64,000 bases of DNA from Longimycelium tulufanense (GCF_014645795.1 NZ_BMMK01000002.1:92982-156981); one strand, 5' to 3'. Positions 1 to 11,825 are shown, counted from the stretch's first letter. The notes: generated from the sequence alone by a model not told the origin. Numbers and translations: made by a program.

Positions 1-46
1 ACGACGGTGCCCAGCAGGGCTTTCGGTGCGCCCCGGACGCGTGGGA

Positions 47-877
47 TCAGTCGTCGCCGAAGGCGGCGGGATCACCGACGGAGCGGACGATCTCCAGCAA
101 CTCACCGTGCACCCCGGGGGCGCCAGCCAGTACCGGCCGGTCCACCGTCCACGGCCGGCCCTCCAGGTCGGTGGCGATGCCGCCGACCGCGCGGATCATG
201 CACACCCCGGCGGCGTTGTCCCACGGCCGGTCGCTGAAGCCGAGGGCGCCACCGCACACGCCGCCGGCAACGAACGCCAGCTCGACGCCGGTCGAGCCGA
301 GCATCCGTACGCGCAGGCAGCGCGCGGTGATCGCCTCCAGTACGTCGAACCGCCACCGCGTCGGGTAGTCCTCGGTGGACCGCACCCGACGGGGGTTGCC
401 GAAGGTGACCGCCGACTCGGCGAGCTTGGCCCCGGCCAGCGGCGGCTGGCGGTGGCCGTTGCAGCGCAGCTCGCCACCGACGGCGGTCCAGCGCTGGTCG
501 AGCAAGGGGAGCCAGGTCAGGCCGGCCACCGGCGCGCCGTCGCGGAGCAGGGCGAGCAGCATGCCGGTCAACGGGAGCCGGGTGGAGTAGTTGGCGGTGC
601 CGTCGATCGGGTCGAGCACCCATGCCTCGCCCTGGGCCGGGTCCGGCCCACCGTGCTCCTCGCCGTGCACGGCGATGCCGGTGCGCTGGGTGAGCAGCCG
701 GGCCACCCGCTCCTCGATCGCGAAGTCGGCGGCGGTGGCGAAGTCGCCGGGGCTCTTCTCGACCTCGCTGGCGGCGCCGAGCCAGCGGACGAAGTCGGGC
801 ACCGCCTCGTCGAGCACGGTCGCCGCGATGTCCGCCAGCTCACCGAGCCGGTGGTCCGCCGGGTCCGCGACGACCAC
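47..877 (-). CDS. impA: Inositol monophosphatase family protein (ImpA-like)
   Basis: A 276-residue member of the metal-dependent inositol monophosphatase family, which hydrolyses sugar or histidinol phosphate monoesters. The Mg-binding motifs are visible: GEE at about residues 72-74, DPIDGT at 89-94, and WDNAAG near the C-terminus. I take the GTG at 877, one base after the hisA stop; a longer start at 925 would overlap hisA by 47 bases. The position directly behind hisA matches the hisA-impA-hisF order known from mycobacteria and corynebacteria. Whether it is the histidinol-phosphatase or acts on inositol phosphate cannot be told from the sequence. The next 46 bases to the window edge show no hisF start. 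Confidence 0.88.
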   Translation of the reverse strand: MVVADPADHRLGELADIAATVLDEAVPDFVRWLGAASEVEKSPGDFATAADFAIEERVARLLTQRTGIAVHGEEHGGPDPAQGEAWVLDPIDGTANYSTRLPLTGMLLALLRDGAPVAGLTWLPLLDQRWTAVGGELRCNGHRQPPLAGAKLAESAVTFGNPRRVRSTEDYPTRWRFDVLEAITARCLRVRMLGSTGVELAFVAGGVCGGALGFSDRPWDNAAGVCMIRAVGGIATDLEGRPWTVDRPVLAGAPGVHGELLEIVRSVGDPAAFGDD

Positions 878-878
878 G

Positions 879-1616
879 TCAGGACCCCCGGACCGCCGCG
901 AGCGCCTCGGGCAGGCTGAAGGCACCCGCGTAGAGGGCCTTGCCGATGATGGTGCCCTCCAGGCCGAGCGGGGCCAGCTCCGCCAGCGCGCGCAGGTCGG
1001 CCACGCTGGACACGCCGCCGGAGGCGATCACCGGGGCCTCGGTGCGGGCACAGACGTCGCGCAGGAGCCGCAGGTTGGGGCCGCGCATGGTGCCGTCCTT
1101 GCTCACGTCGGTGACCACGTAGCGGGCGCAGCCGTCGCGGTCTAGGCGCGCCAGCACCTCCCACAGGTCGCCGCCGTCGGTGGTCCAGCCGCGGGCGGCC
1201 AGCCGGTGCCCGTCCGGGGTGATGCGCACGTCCAGGCCGACGGCGATCCGGTCGCCGTGCTCGGCGAGGGCACGGGCGCACCAGGCCGGGTCCTCCAGGG
1301 CGGCGGTGCCGAGGTTCACCCGGGCACAGCCGGTGGCCAGCGCCGCGCGCAGCGACTCGTCGTCGCGGATGCCGCCGGACAGCTCCACCTTGACGTCGAG
1401 CCGACCGACGAGGTCGGCGAGCAGCTCCCGGTTGGTGCCGCGGCCGAAGGCCGCGTCCAGGTCGACCAGGTGGATCCAGTCGGCGCCGCCCTCCTGCCAG
1501 GCCAGGGCGGCCTCCAGCGGGTCGCCGTAGGAGGTCTCGGACCCGGCCTCGCCCTGCACCAGGCGGACGGCCTTGCCGTCGGCCACATCGACCGCGGGGA
1601 GCAGCGTGAACGTCAC
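879..1616 (-). CDS. priA: Bifunctional HisA/TrpF isomerase PriA
   Basis: A (beta-alpha)8-barrel isomerase of 245 residues that isomerises ProFAR in histidine synthesis and, in Actinobacteria, also phosphoribosylanthranilate in tryptophan synthesis. The catalytic aspartates are at D10 (PAVDV) and D170 ([10 protein letters not shown]). The PriA-specific Arg-Gly-Trp is at 142-144 (RGWT), which corresponds to the Arg/Trp pair that gives dual substrate use in M. tuberculosis PriA. It reads straight into impA. Unlike the usual hisH-hisA pair it is separated from hisH by about 1.2 kb holding an opposite-strand gene, so it needs its own promoter in 1617-2131. Confidence 0.95.
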   Translation of the reverse strand: MTFTLLPAVDVADGKAVRLVQGEAGSETSYGDPLEAALAWQEGGADWIHLVDLDAAFGRGTNRELLADLVGRLDVKVELSGGIRDDESLRAALATGCARVNLGTAALEDPAWCARALAEHGDRIAVGLDVRITPDGHRLAARGWTTDGGDLWEVLARLDRDGCARYVVTDVSKDGTMRGPNLRLLRDVCARTEAPVIASGGVSSVADLRALAELAPLGLEGTIIGKALYAGAFSLPEALAAVRGS

Positions 1617-2131
1617 CCGTCCACCCTAAGCCGTGACCCTGCTCGGCCATATGGTGGGTGCTCACTCCCAACCGGACTATCGCGGCCCACGCGGCGCGCG
1701 AAAACTCGGGGGCCGGCGCATGGATCAGGCACTGTTTTCCTGGCGCGGTCGTGGTGTAGGCGTGGACCGACGCCCGACGACAGGTCGGGAAAGGGCCACT
1801 CGGGTGGTGCGACCACATCGATCTTCCCTTTCACGACAACCCTCCGTAGCGTCGGCACGGCCAGGTTCGATCTGCTTGAGTACCGACCACTCGACGCTGC
1901 ACCCCGAAACACGACCCCCTGATCGACTTGTGGAACGACCGGACGCCGTGCCGAATGCGGCGATTCGCCGGGACCGTGTTTTTGTCACGTCGTGCTGATG
2001 GGATGGCTTCGGTGCCCCAAGGGGGCTGCAACATGTGCGGCAAAACGAGGGCGGCTGGGCGCGACTTTCCCACGGGTTCGATCTGGTTCTTCGGGGTTCG
2101 ACTCCTGACCGCACACCCCCGACCGCGCCCG
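1617..2131. other. 515-bp intergenic region upstream of priA and the winged-helix gene
   Basis: A divergent spacer between priA and the winged-helix gene. Reading frames run through it in several directions, but none looks like a protein and third-position GC is poor. It must hold the promoters for priA-impA and for the rightward gene. I find no convincing inverted repeat, riboswitch or RNA gene. Confidence 0.5.
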
Positions 2132-2839
2132 ATGGACGCCGTCACCACCTCGTTCGGGCAGCTGGTCATCGCCGCGATCGATGCCTGGGGGACGTCGCGG
2201 GCGGGGCCATGTCGCCGCACCGGACCTCGCTGGCCCAGCTGCACCGGCGAGGTGCTGGCCGAACTGGCCCGGGCCGGTGCTGTCGGGCTCGGTACCCGTG
2301 ACCTGGTCACGGCCTGCGCACTGCCACAGGGTCGGGTGACCCGCTGCCTGTCGCAGTTGGCGGCGAACGGGCGGGTCGTGCGGGTGCGTTCCCGCCGGTT
2401 CGGCCATCGCACCAATCGCTGGGTCCTGCGCGCGGTCCCCGTCCCTGACCCGGCCAGCGGCCCCGCCTTCCCCGCCGTCGAGCGCAGCCGAGCCGCGGTG
2501 GCCGCGTTACTGAACAATCACGCCTGGACGTACCGGCTGGCCAACCCGGGCGAGGCGGCGGACGTGCTCGACAATCTCCGCCGGCTGCGGGACGCGACCT
2601 GCGCGGCGGGCCACCGGGACCGGCTGGCGCGGCTGCCCGCCATGCGGCTGACGCTCTTCCTCCTGCACTGGTCGGAGCCACCAGCCAGCCCGATCGCCCT
2701 GCATCGGCTGGTGAACGATCTGCGCAGCCTCATCCGTACCGAGGTTCCCCGGATGTTCGACTACTTGACGGTCGCCCCACCACGCGGCGCCGAAACTCTT
2801 GAGCCAGCGCGGAACTCGCCGGTCAGTGGAGGCTGTTGA
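2132..2839 (+). CDS. Winged-helix protein of unknown function
   Basis: About 235 residues from the ATG at 2132; the frame is open further upstream (1928), but that part does not look like protein. Residues about 40-98 read as a winged helix: a helix ([11 protein letters not shown]), a second helix-turn-helix ([22 protein letters not shown]), then a basic wing ([20 protein letters not shown]). The C-terminal half is helical and unrecognised. The gene lies against the flow of the his genes, and its last 17 bases overlap the end of hisH. It interrupts the usual hisH-hisA junction. A DNA-binding role is an inference from the fold only; the start is uncertain. Confidence 0.6.
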   Translation: MDAVTTSFGQLVIAAIDAWGTSRAGPCRRTGPRWPSCTGEVLAELARAGAVGLGTRDLVTACALPQGRVTRCLSQLAANGRVVRVRSRRFGHRTNRWVLRAVPVPDPASGPAFPAVERSRAAVAALLNNHAWTYRLANPGEAADVLDNLRRLRDATCAAGHRDRLARLPAMRLTLFLLHWSEPPASPIALHRLVNDLRSLIRTEVPRMFDYLTVAPPRGAETLEPARNSPVSGGC

Positions 2840-3455
2840 GCCAGTTCTCGAGGAGGGTGGCGCCGGCGTCACCGGACTTCTCGGGGTGGAACTGGGTGGC
2901 GCACAGCGGAGCGTTCTCCACGGCGGCGACGAAGTCCTCACCGTGGTGCGCCCATGTGACCAACGGCGGCGTGAACGGCGGCTGGACGGTCAACTCCCAC
3001 TTGCGCACGGCATAGGAGTGAACGAAGTAGAAGCGGGTGTCGGCGTCGAGGCCGGCGAAAAGCACGGATCCTTCGGGCACACGCACGGTGTTCCATCCCA
3101 TGTGCGGCAGGACATCCGCCTGCAACCGCTCCACGGTTCCCGGCCACTCTCCGCAGCCGTCCTCCTCGATCCCGTGCTCCACACCGCGCTCGAAAAGAAT
3201 CTGCATCCCAACACAGATGCCCAGGACCGGCCGGCCACCGGCGAGCCGCGTACCGATGATCTGCTCACCGTGGACGGATCGCAGACCTTCCATGCACGCG
3301 GCGAACGCGCCCACGCCGGGGACGACGAGCCCGTCGGCGTTGAGCGCGGCATCGCGGTCGGCGGTCACCTCGACCTCGGCACCGACACGCCGCAACGCGC
3401 GTTCGGCCGAGCGGAGATTGCCGGATCCGTAGTCCAAGACGACGACGCGGGCCAC
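2823..3455 (-). CDS. hisH: Imidazole glycerol phosphate synthase, glutaminase subunit HisH
   Basis: A class I glutamine amidotransferase of 210 residues that supplies ammonia to HisF in step five of histidine synthesis. The triad is intact: nucleophile C81 (GICVGMQ), then H190 and E192 (FHPEKSG). The N-terminus ([13 protein letters not shown]) is typical. It starts only 9 bases after the stop of the upstream unknown gene and is codirectional with the transketolase pair, so it is probably transcribed from upstream rather than with hisA. Confidence 0.96.
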   Translation of the reverse strand: MARVVVLDYGSGNLRSAERALRRVGAEVEVTADRDAALNADGLVVPGVGAFAACMEGLRSVHGEQIIGTRLAGGRPVLGICVGMQILFERGVEHGIEEDGCGEWPGTVERLQADVLPHMGWNTVRVPEGSVLFAGLDADTRFYFVHSYAVRKWELTVQPPFTPPLVTWAHHGEDFVAAVENAPLCATQFHPEKSGDAGATLLENWLNSLH

Positions 3456-3464
3456 GCCGCCAGC

Positions 3465-4151
3465 CTACTTGGTCCGTCGACGCGTCCCGCTGGCCTTCAT
3501 CCACAACCCACCGAGGTCGTGCGCGTACCAGGCGGTGTCCCCCGGGATCCGGATCCACCAGCGCGGCGGCGCGCCGGGGCCGGCCACGTTGGGGAACTCG
3601 GCAAGCGCGTGCGCCAGCACCTGCGCGGCCGGTCCCAGATCGGCGGCGGTGAACAGCGAGACCAGCGCCTCGGGCCCGGCCAGCGGCCGCGACAGGACCC
3701 CTGCCAGCGGCTCCTGGGACACGCGGAGCGAGGCCGCCAGTCGCTTCGCGGCCCTGGCGACGGCGGCCTGGTACGCCAGGGTGTCGGCCTGCCCCAACGC
3801 GGCCGGGCTGATCGTCGGGAGCCGTTGGGCGACGGGGCCGACCAGGTCCGGGTGACCCCACACCCAGCTCCCGTCCGACCAGAGCCCGGGGGTGAAGATC
3901 CCCGCCGCGAAGCCGTTCCAGAGCAGGGTGACCGGACGCGCGTGCCGCACGGCCGCGGCCCGCGTCGCCCAGTCGACCTCCTTGGCGTCATCCGGGTCGG
4001 TGCCGAACAGCAGGCTGCCATCCCCTGCCGGGATCGCGACCGGGGGCCGGGCACCCAACTCCTCCCGCACGGTCTCGAAGGGCGCGCGGAGGAAGACGGC
4101 CAGGTGCACGCCGCCGGCGTCGAACGAGGGCGTGTCGGAGCGGGGATTCAT
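3465..4151 (-). CDS. Conserved-looking protein of unknown function upstream of hisH
   Basis: 228 residues from the ATG at 4151; the longer open frame upstream lies inside the transketolase gene and is a shadow. I do not recognise the family. It is soluble, with no signal peptide, and rich in Trp and Pro. It has a Trp-rich stretch in the middle (FTPGLWSDGSWVWGHPD) and another near the end (RWWIRIPGDTAWYAHDLGG). It sits 47 bases after the transketolase C-terminal subunit gene and 9 bases before hisH, which suggests one transcript for all of them. No catalytic motif can be named. Confidence 0.75.
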   Translation of the reverse strand: MNPRSDTPSFDAGGVHLAVFLRAPFETVREELGARPPVAIPAGDGSLLFGTDPDDAKEVDWATRAAAVRHARPVTLLWNGFAAGIFTPGLWSDGSWVWGHPDLVGPVAQRLPTISPAALGQADTLAYQAAVARAAKRLAASLRVSQEPLAGVLSRPLAGPEALVSLFTAADLGPAAQVLAHALAEFPNVAGPGAPPRWWIRIPGDTAWYAHDLGGLWMKASGTRRRTK

Positions 4152-4198
4152 ACCCCAATTCAACCCCGGCGGCGTGCGGTCTGTGGGGCCTGCCCTGG

Positions 4199-5116
4199 TC
4201 AGCCGAGGAAGGTGTCCAGAGCGGCGCGGATCGTGCGGGCGTCCAGCCCATGCGCGGCAGCGTGCTCGGCCGGGGTGCCGTAAGCACGCAGTTCCTCGTC
4301 CCGCCGGACGCCGAGCGAGAGCAACCGGTGCGGCACCTCGGACAACGCCTCGTTCGCCTGGTGTGCCGAGGTGCCCCGCAGGTAGGGCTCCACGAGGACG
4401 ACGTCGGCGCGATCGACGCCGGAGAGAGCGGCACACAGCCCGGCGGTGTCGAAGGGACGGATGGTGCTCGCGTAGAGAACGGTCACGTCAGCGGTGGCGG
4501 TTGCGTCGAGCACGGCGTCCAGAACCGGGCCGACGGCGATCACCACTCCCCGGCGGCCGGTGCGGATCAGCTGGAAGCCCGTGCCGGGGTGTGCGTCGCG
4601 GTTCGTCTCGGTCGACAACCGCAGGTACACCCGGTCCTGTCCGGCCAGCGCGGCGCGCAGCAGCGGTTCGACCTCGGCCGGGTGCCCGGGCACGTGCACC
4701 GTCCAGCCCGGCAGGCTGTCGATCAGGGCCACGTCGCCGGGTGCCTGGTGGGTACGGCCCAGGTTCGCGCCGTCGAAGGAGCCCCCGATGCCGACGAGGA
4801 CACCTCCCACGTCCTGATGCACGAAATCGAGCTTGATCTGTTCGAACGGGCGTTCCACCAGGAATGGCGCGTAGGTGTGCACCACGGGCCGCAGCCCGCT
4901 GAGCGCGAGCCCGCCGCCCGCGCCGACCAGGAGCTGCTCGCGGATACCGAGGTTGAGGACGCGGTCCGGATGCCGCGCGGCGGCACGTTCGAACCGGTCC
5001 GCGGAGATCTCGGCGAGCACCACGGCCAGCTGGGGGTTGACCTCCAGCTCGGCGGTGACGATGTCGACGAACGCGTCCCGCATGGCGGTGGGAGTGGTGA
5101 GGGTGGACGCGATCAT
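4199..5116 (-). CDS. Transketolase, C-terminal subunit
   Basis: 305 residues covering the pyrimidine-binding and C-terminal domains of transketolase. The glutamate that activates thiamine diphosphate is seen in NLGIREQ (E60), followed by the usual GGLALSGLRPVVHTYAPFL helix and strand. It makes an active enzyme only with the preceding subunit; the ATG at 5116 overlaps that stop codon by 4 bases (ATGA), so translation is coupled. Two-subunit transketolases occur in archaea, some bacteria and many biosynthetic clusters, and are distinct from the single-chain Tkt of central metabolism. The substrate is not determined by the sequence. Confidence 0.92.
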   Translation of the reverse strand: MIASTLTTPTAMRDAFVDIVTAELEVNPQLAVVLAEISADRFERAAARHPDRVLNLGIREQLLVGAGGGLALSGLRPVVHTYAPFLVERPFEQIKLDFVHQDVGGVLVGIGGSFDGANLGRTHQAPGDVALIDSLPGWTVHVPGHPAEVEPLLRAALAGQDRVYLRLSTETNRDAHPGTGFQLIRTGRRGVVIAVGPVLDAVLDATATADVTVLYASTIRPFDTAGLCAALSGVDRADVVLVEPYLRGTSAHQANEALSEVPHRLLSLGVRRDEELRAYGTPAEHAAAHGLDARTIRAALDTFLG

Positions 5117-5811
5117 GGGTGCCGGTACTCCTTGGGCTCGACGGCGGCGACGACCGCCAGCGGGTGGCCGGGGTGGTCCCGGGTGAAGGCGGTGTACAAC
5201 GCGTCGTGGTCGCGGCCGTTCACGGTGGTGCCGGCCCATCCCTCGCGGGCGAAGCGGTCGGCGACGCCGCCCGGCCAGCCGAGGCTGGCCGAGGCGTTGT
5301 CCACGACCACCACGGTCAGCCGGTCCAGCCCGAGCCGGCCGGCGACCTGGATGGCCTCGTGGTTGCTGCCCTCCTCCAGCTCGGCGTCGCCCACCAGCAC
5401 CACGACCCTGCAGGGCCTGCCCTGGGCCCGCAGGCCCAGGGCGAGGCCGACACCGATCGGCAGGCCGTGCCCGAGCGAGCCACTGCCGATCTCCACACCG
5501 GGCACGAGCGCCCGGTCCGGGTGGTGGCCGAGCCGGGAGTCGAAGGTCGCCCAGGTGTCCAGCTCGTCGGGCCGCAGGAAGCCCTTGACCGCCAGGACCG
5601 CGTAGTACGCCATCGGAGCGTGCCCCTTCGACAGCAGGAAGCGGTCCCGGTCCGGGTCGTCGGGCCGGTCCGGATCCACCCGCAGGACCCGGTCGTAGAG
5701 CACCCACAGAACGTCCAATGTGGAGGTAGCGACGGCGGCGTGCTTCTCGTCACCCGTCATCCGACCAATCAACTCGGGGAGGTCGGCGTAGCCGGAAATT
5801 ACCGTGGTCAC
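5113..5811 (-). CDS. Transketolase, N-terminal subunit
   Basis: About 232 residues covering the diphosphate-binding domain. The thiamine-diphosphate/Mg motif is GDAELEEG (141-148) with DN at 171-172; the usual GDG is GDA here. SKGHA (61-65) and HPDR are also typical. I place the start at the GTG at 5811, because it lies about 7 bases after a candidate -10 and would make a leaderless mRNA. The frame is open to 5826, and an ATG at 5760 is a shorter alternative. It is coupled to the C-terminal subunit by a 4-base overlap and controlled from the SoxR box directly upstream. Confidence 0.9.
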   Translation of the reverse strand: MTTVISGYADLPELIGRMTGDEKHAAVATSTLDVLWVLYDRVLRVDPDRPDDPDRDRFLLSKGHAPMAYYAVLAVKGFLRPDELDTWATFDSRLGHHPDRALVPGVEIGSGSLGHGLPIGVGLALGLRAQGRPCRVVVLVGDAELEEGSNHEAIQVAGRLGLDRLTVVVVDNASASLGWPGGVADRFAREGWAGTTVNGRDHDALYTAFTRDHPGHPLAVVAAVEPKEYRHP

Positions 5812-5817
5812 CGCTAC

Positions 5818-5848
5818 AACTTGCAACCTCGACTTAACTGGAGGTCAA
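5818..5848 (-). promoter_or_regulatory. SoxR box and promoter of the transketolase operon
   Basis: CCTCGACTTAACTGGAGG at 5827-5844 matches the SoxR consensus CCTCAAGTTAACTTGAGG at 15 of 18 bases and is an imperfect palindrome. On the minus strand it is flanked by TTGACC (-35, 5848-5843) and, 19 bases on, CAAGTT (-10, 5823-5818). This is the overlong spacer typical of MerR-family promoters. The -10 lies about 7 bases before the GTG at 5811. The right end of the box also forms the ribosome-binding site (GGAGG) of soxR, so binding could repress soxR too. Confidence 0.85.
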
Positions 5849-5853
5849 CCCGT

Positions 5854-6330
5854 ATGGTGGTGTGCATGGGGTCACTGCCGAACCTGCTCACCATCGGTGA
5901 CGTTGCCGCGCGGAGCGGCATCCCGCACACGGCGTTGCGGTTCTACGAGGAGAAGGGCCTGATCAGCTCGCTGCGCACCAGCGGTAACCAGCGGCGATAC
6001 CCGCGTTCGGTGTTGCGGCGGTTGGCGTTCATCCGGGCCGCGCAGCGAATCGGGCTCAGCCTGGAGGACGTCCGGGCGGCCCTCGCCGAGCTTCCGGAGG
6101 GTCGCACCCCCACCAAGGCCGACTGGTCACGCCTATCCCGGAAGTGGCGTGCGGAGCTGGAGACCCGCATCGACGCCCTGCAGCGACTCCGGGACCGGCT
6201 GACCGGCTGCATCGGCTGCGGCTGCCTCTCGCTGCGCACGTGTGGCCTGCACAATCCGGAGGACCGGATGGCGGACGCCGGCCCTGGCGCGCCACGGCTC
6301 AAGCCCGCGACCGAGGGCGGCACCACCTAG
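5854..6330 (+). CDS. soxR: SoxR, redox-sensing [2Fe-2S] MerR-family activator
   Basis: 158 residues. The N-terminus is a MerR winged helix (LLTIGDVAARSGIPHTALRF, YEEKGLI, GNQRRYPRSVLRRLAFI). The [2Fe-2S] signature CX2CXCX5C is complete: C119, C122, C124, C130 (CIGCGCLSLRTC). The ATG at 5854 has GGAGG 9 bases upstream. In Streptomyces and Pseudomonas, SoxR responds to redox-active small molecules such as phenazines or actinorhodin rather than to general oxidative stress. Here the only box seen controls the divergent transketolase pair and soxR itself. Confidence 0.96.
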   Translation: MVVCMGSLPNLLTIGDVAARSGIPHTALRFYEEKGLISSLRTSGNQRRYPRSVLRRLAFIRAAQRIGLSLEDVRAALAELPEGRTPTKADWSRLSRKWRAELETRIDALQRLRDRLTGCIGCGCLSLRTCGLHNPEDRMADAGPGAPRLKPATEGGTT

Positions 6331-6384
6331 TCACCGACAGACAGGTCACCGGCGATGAACTCACAGTGATGACGGGTTGGTGCG

Positions 6385-6972
6385 GTGAACGAACGAGAGC
6401 TGGTCCGCGTCTCCAGACGCCTGTCGCGTCACCTCCGGCACGCACCGGGCGAGATCGGTCTCGTGCTCGACCGCGCGGGATGGGTCGCGGTGGACGACCT
6501 GCTGGCCGCGCTCACCGCGCACGGGCTTCCGCTCAGCCGCACCGGGTTGGCGGAAGTGGTGGAACGCAACGACAAACGTCGCTTCACGTTCAACGCGACC
6601 CGAACGCACATCCGCGCCAACCAAGGACATTCCGTTCCCGTCGACCTCCAGCTCCCGGAGGTCATACCACCGGCAACGCTGTACCACGGCACCATCGCCA
6701 GGTACCTGCCCGCGATCGAGCGCGACGGGCTACGTCCGATGCGGCGGCACGCCGTACACCTCTCCGCCGACGTCGGGACCGCACTTCGGGTGGGAGGCAG
6801 GCGAGGCGAGCCGGTGGTGCTCGAGGTCGATGCGGGCGGTATGGCCGCGGCCGGACACCGCTTTTCCCGCAGCGACAACGGTGTGTGGCTCACGGCCTGG
6901 GTTCCGCCTCGCTACGTCAGGAAACGGCCGGGCTCGCCGGCTACATCATCCACGCGATCGCTCCGGCGATAG
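6385..6972 (+). CDS. kptA: RNA 2'-phosphotransferase KptA/Tpt1
   Basis: 195 residues, GTG start. The Tpt1 family moves a 2'-phosphate from RNA to NAD+, releasing ADP-ribose 1'',2''-cyclic phosphate. The family landmarks are in order: LSRHLRH (13-19), a winged-helix-like N-lobe, KRRF (64-67), LYHGT (99-103), GLRPM (115-119) and HLS (125-127). It starts 54 bases after soxR in the same direction and may be cotranscribed. Bacteria have no eukaryotic-type tRNA splicing, so the natural substrate is unknown. The last 32 bases overlap the end of a small gene on the other strand, and the Ser/Arg-rich tail beyond about residue 178 is probably not functional. Confidence 0.93.
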   Translation: MNERELVRVSRRLSRHLRHAPGEIGLVLDRAGWVAVDDLLAALTAHGLPLSRTGLAEVVERNDKRRFTFNATRTHIRANQGHSVPVDLQLPEVIPPATLYHGTIARYLPAIERDGLRPMRRHAVHLSADVGTALRVGGRRGEPVVLEVDAGGMAAAGHRFSRSDNGVWLTAWVPPRYVRKRPGSPATSSTRSLRR

Positions 6973-7096
6973 CGAGGATGGCCGCAACCCCCAGGACGAC
7001 CGCGAACATCTTGGCGGCCTTCCAGGTGGCGTAGACCCCGCCGAGGAGGAAGCCGGCCAGGGCGATGAGGCCAATCCAGATCCACTCGTTGGACAC
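6941..7096 (-). CDS. Small two-helix membrane protein
   Basis: 51 residues from the GTG at 7096, with AAGGA 5-6 bases upstream; the longer open frame to 7231 is non-protein-like and runs into hisB. Two hydrophobic stretches (about 5-22 and 31-50) are joined by a short basic segment (TWKAAK). It lies 61 bases behind hisB on the same strand, so it may be the last gene of the hisDCB unit. Function unknown. Confidence 0.65.
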   Translation of the reverse strand: MSNEWIWIGLIALAGFLLGGVYATWKAAKMFAVVLGVAAILAIAGAIAWMM

Positions 7097-7157
7097 GGGT
7101 TCCTTCTCCGCTCCTCGTCCTTGGCCGGTGCGGCCGGGTTGAGCTGCCTGTCCGGGT

Positions 7158-10266
<3,109 letters not shown>

Positions 10267-10300
10267 GGCGTCCTCGTTCACGATCGTCGGGGTGCGGCAG

Positions 10301-10321
10301 TTAACCGTGTCACCAGGTTAA
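10301..10321. promoter_or_regulatory. Palindrome upstream of hisD, candidate operator
   Basis: TTAACC and GGTTAA form a perfect 6-base inverted repeat with a 9-base spacer, centred 45 bases before the hisD ATG. On the minus strand one arm supplies TTAACT, a plausible -10. A repressor bound here would cover the promoter. The regulator is not known; the site could also serve the rightward carboxypeptidase gene. Confidence 0.4.
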
Positions 10322-10493
10322 ACGGTCCACCTGCCGGGACGACGCGCACGGTCGATCGCGCTGTGTTGCCTCGACCACCCGAGTGGACGGTGCCATAACA
10401 CCTGCTCATTGCAAATTTTCCGAATCCTTGCCACGGAGCGTGACGACACGCATGCTGGCGACCCATCACGCTCCGTCAGCAATCGGAGGCCCG

Positions 10494-11813
10494 ATGTTAT
10501 CCACGCGTCGCAGCCTGATGACGGTGGCCCTCGGTGCCTGCCTCGCCCTGCTCGCCCCGCTCCACGTGGCCGGGGCGGAGCCGCGGCAGGCCGCCGACCC
10601 GCCGCGCACGGTGTGGTCCGGGACGACGGCCGGGGAGCCGGCGGTGTACACGGTGCACGGGACCCCGACCCCGTGGGACCGCACGGCAGTCGCTCGGACG
10701 GGCGTCGACGTACTGGGGGTGGGCGGGGACCGGATGACGGTCATCGCGACCCCGGGGCAGGTGGCTGCCGTGCGCGCGCTCGGTCACCGCGTCGAGTTCG
10801 TCGAGTCCCTGCCGTCGGAGGGTGGTCCGACTGGTCCGACCACCTTCGACTTCCCGCCCCAGGACGCCAACTACCACAACTACTCGGAGATGACCGCGGC
10901 GTTGCGGAAGGCGGCGAGCGACCATCCCGCGATCGCCCGGCTGTCCAGCATCGGCAAGTCCTACCAGGGACGTGACCTGTGGATGCTGAAGATCAGTGAC
11001 AACGCCGCGGCCGACGAGAACGAACCCGAGGTGTTGTTCACCTGCAACCAGCACGCCCGTGAGCACCTGACCGTCGAGATGTGCCTGCGGATCGTGCAGC
11101 GGTTCACCGAGGGTTACGGCGAGGACGCGAACATCACCCAGTTCGTGAACTCGCGGGAGATCTACGTGATCCCGAGCGTCAACCCCGACGGCTCGGAGTA
11201 CGACATCGAGACCGGTCGCTACCGAGGTTGGCGCAAGAACCGGCAGCCGACCAACGGGACCGATCCCAACCGGAACTGGGGCTACAAGTGGGGTTGCTGC
11301 GGCGGCTCCAGTGGCAACCCCAACTCGGAGACCTACCGCGGGACCGCGCCCTTCTCCGCCCCGGAAACCGCGCGCGTCCGTGACTTCGTCAACTCCCGGG
11401 TCGTGGGCGGAAAGCAGCAGATCACGGCGCACATCGACTTCCACACCTACTCGGAACTGGTCCTGTGGCCGTGGGGTTACACCTACAACGACACCGGTCC
11501 CGGACTGAACGCCGACGAGGCCAGGACGTTCCAGACGCTGGGCCGGCAGATGGCGCGGACCAACGGCTACACCCCGGAACAGTCCAGCGACCTGTACATC
11601 ACCGACGGGTCGGTCAACGACTGGATGTGGGGCGAGCACAAGATCTGGTCATACACCTTCGAGATGTACCCGCGCAGTGGCAGTGGCCTCTCCGGCTTCT
11701 ACCCACCGGACGAGGTCATTCCGCGGGAGACCGCGCGCAACGACCGCGCGGTGGATCTCCTGCTCTCCTACGCGGACTGCGTCCCGCGCGTGATCGGCAA
11801 GAGCTGCTCGTAA
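10494..11813 (+). CDS. Secreted M14-family zinc carboxypeptidase
   Basis: 439 residues from the ATG at 10494, with GGAGG 4 bases before it. A signal peptide is clear (RR, then [20 protein letters not shown], cleavage near AGA-E), possibly Tat-like from the Arg pair. After a propeptide region the M14 metallopeptidase domain follows: zinc ligands in [11 protein letters not shown] (HxxE), then H in [15 protein letters not shown], and the catalytic Glu in YTFEMYP. The [10 protein letters not shown] substrate-binding segment is intact. Related Streptomyces and Saccharothrix enzymes are extracellular carboxypeptidases of mixed specificity. It has its own promoter and a strong hairpin behind it. Confidence 0.93.
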   Translation: MLSTRRSLMTVALGACLALLAPLHVAGAEPRQAADPPRTVWSGTTAGEPAVYTVHGTPTPWDRTAVARTGVDVLGVGGDRMTVIATPGQVAAVRALGHRVEFVESLPSEGGPTGPTTFDFPPQDANYHNYSEMTAALRKAASDHPAIARLSSIGKSYQGRDLWMLKISDNAAADENEPEVLFTCNQHAREHLTVEMCLRIVQRFTEGYGEDANITQFVNSREIYVIPSVNPDGSEYDIETGRYRGWRKNRQPTNGTDPNRNWGYKWGCCGGSSGNPNSETYRGTAPFSAPETARVRDFVNSRVVGGKQQITAHIDFHTYSELVLWPWGYTYNDTGPGLNADEARTFQTLGRQMARTNGYTPEQSSDLYITDGSVNDWMWGEHKIWSYTFEMYPRSGSGLSGFYPPDEVIPRETARNDRAVDLLLSYADCVPRVIGKSCS

Positions 11814-11825
11814 ACCGCCGAGAGC

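Noticed and set aside
26-919. Long open frame on the plus strand opposite impA
   Set aside because: Mirror frame of a GC-rich gene; the minus strand encodes a recognisable phosphatase.
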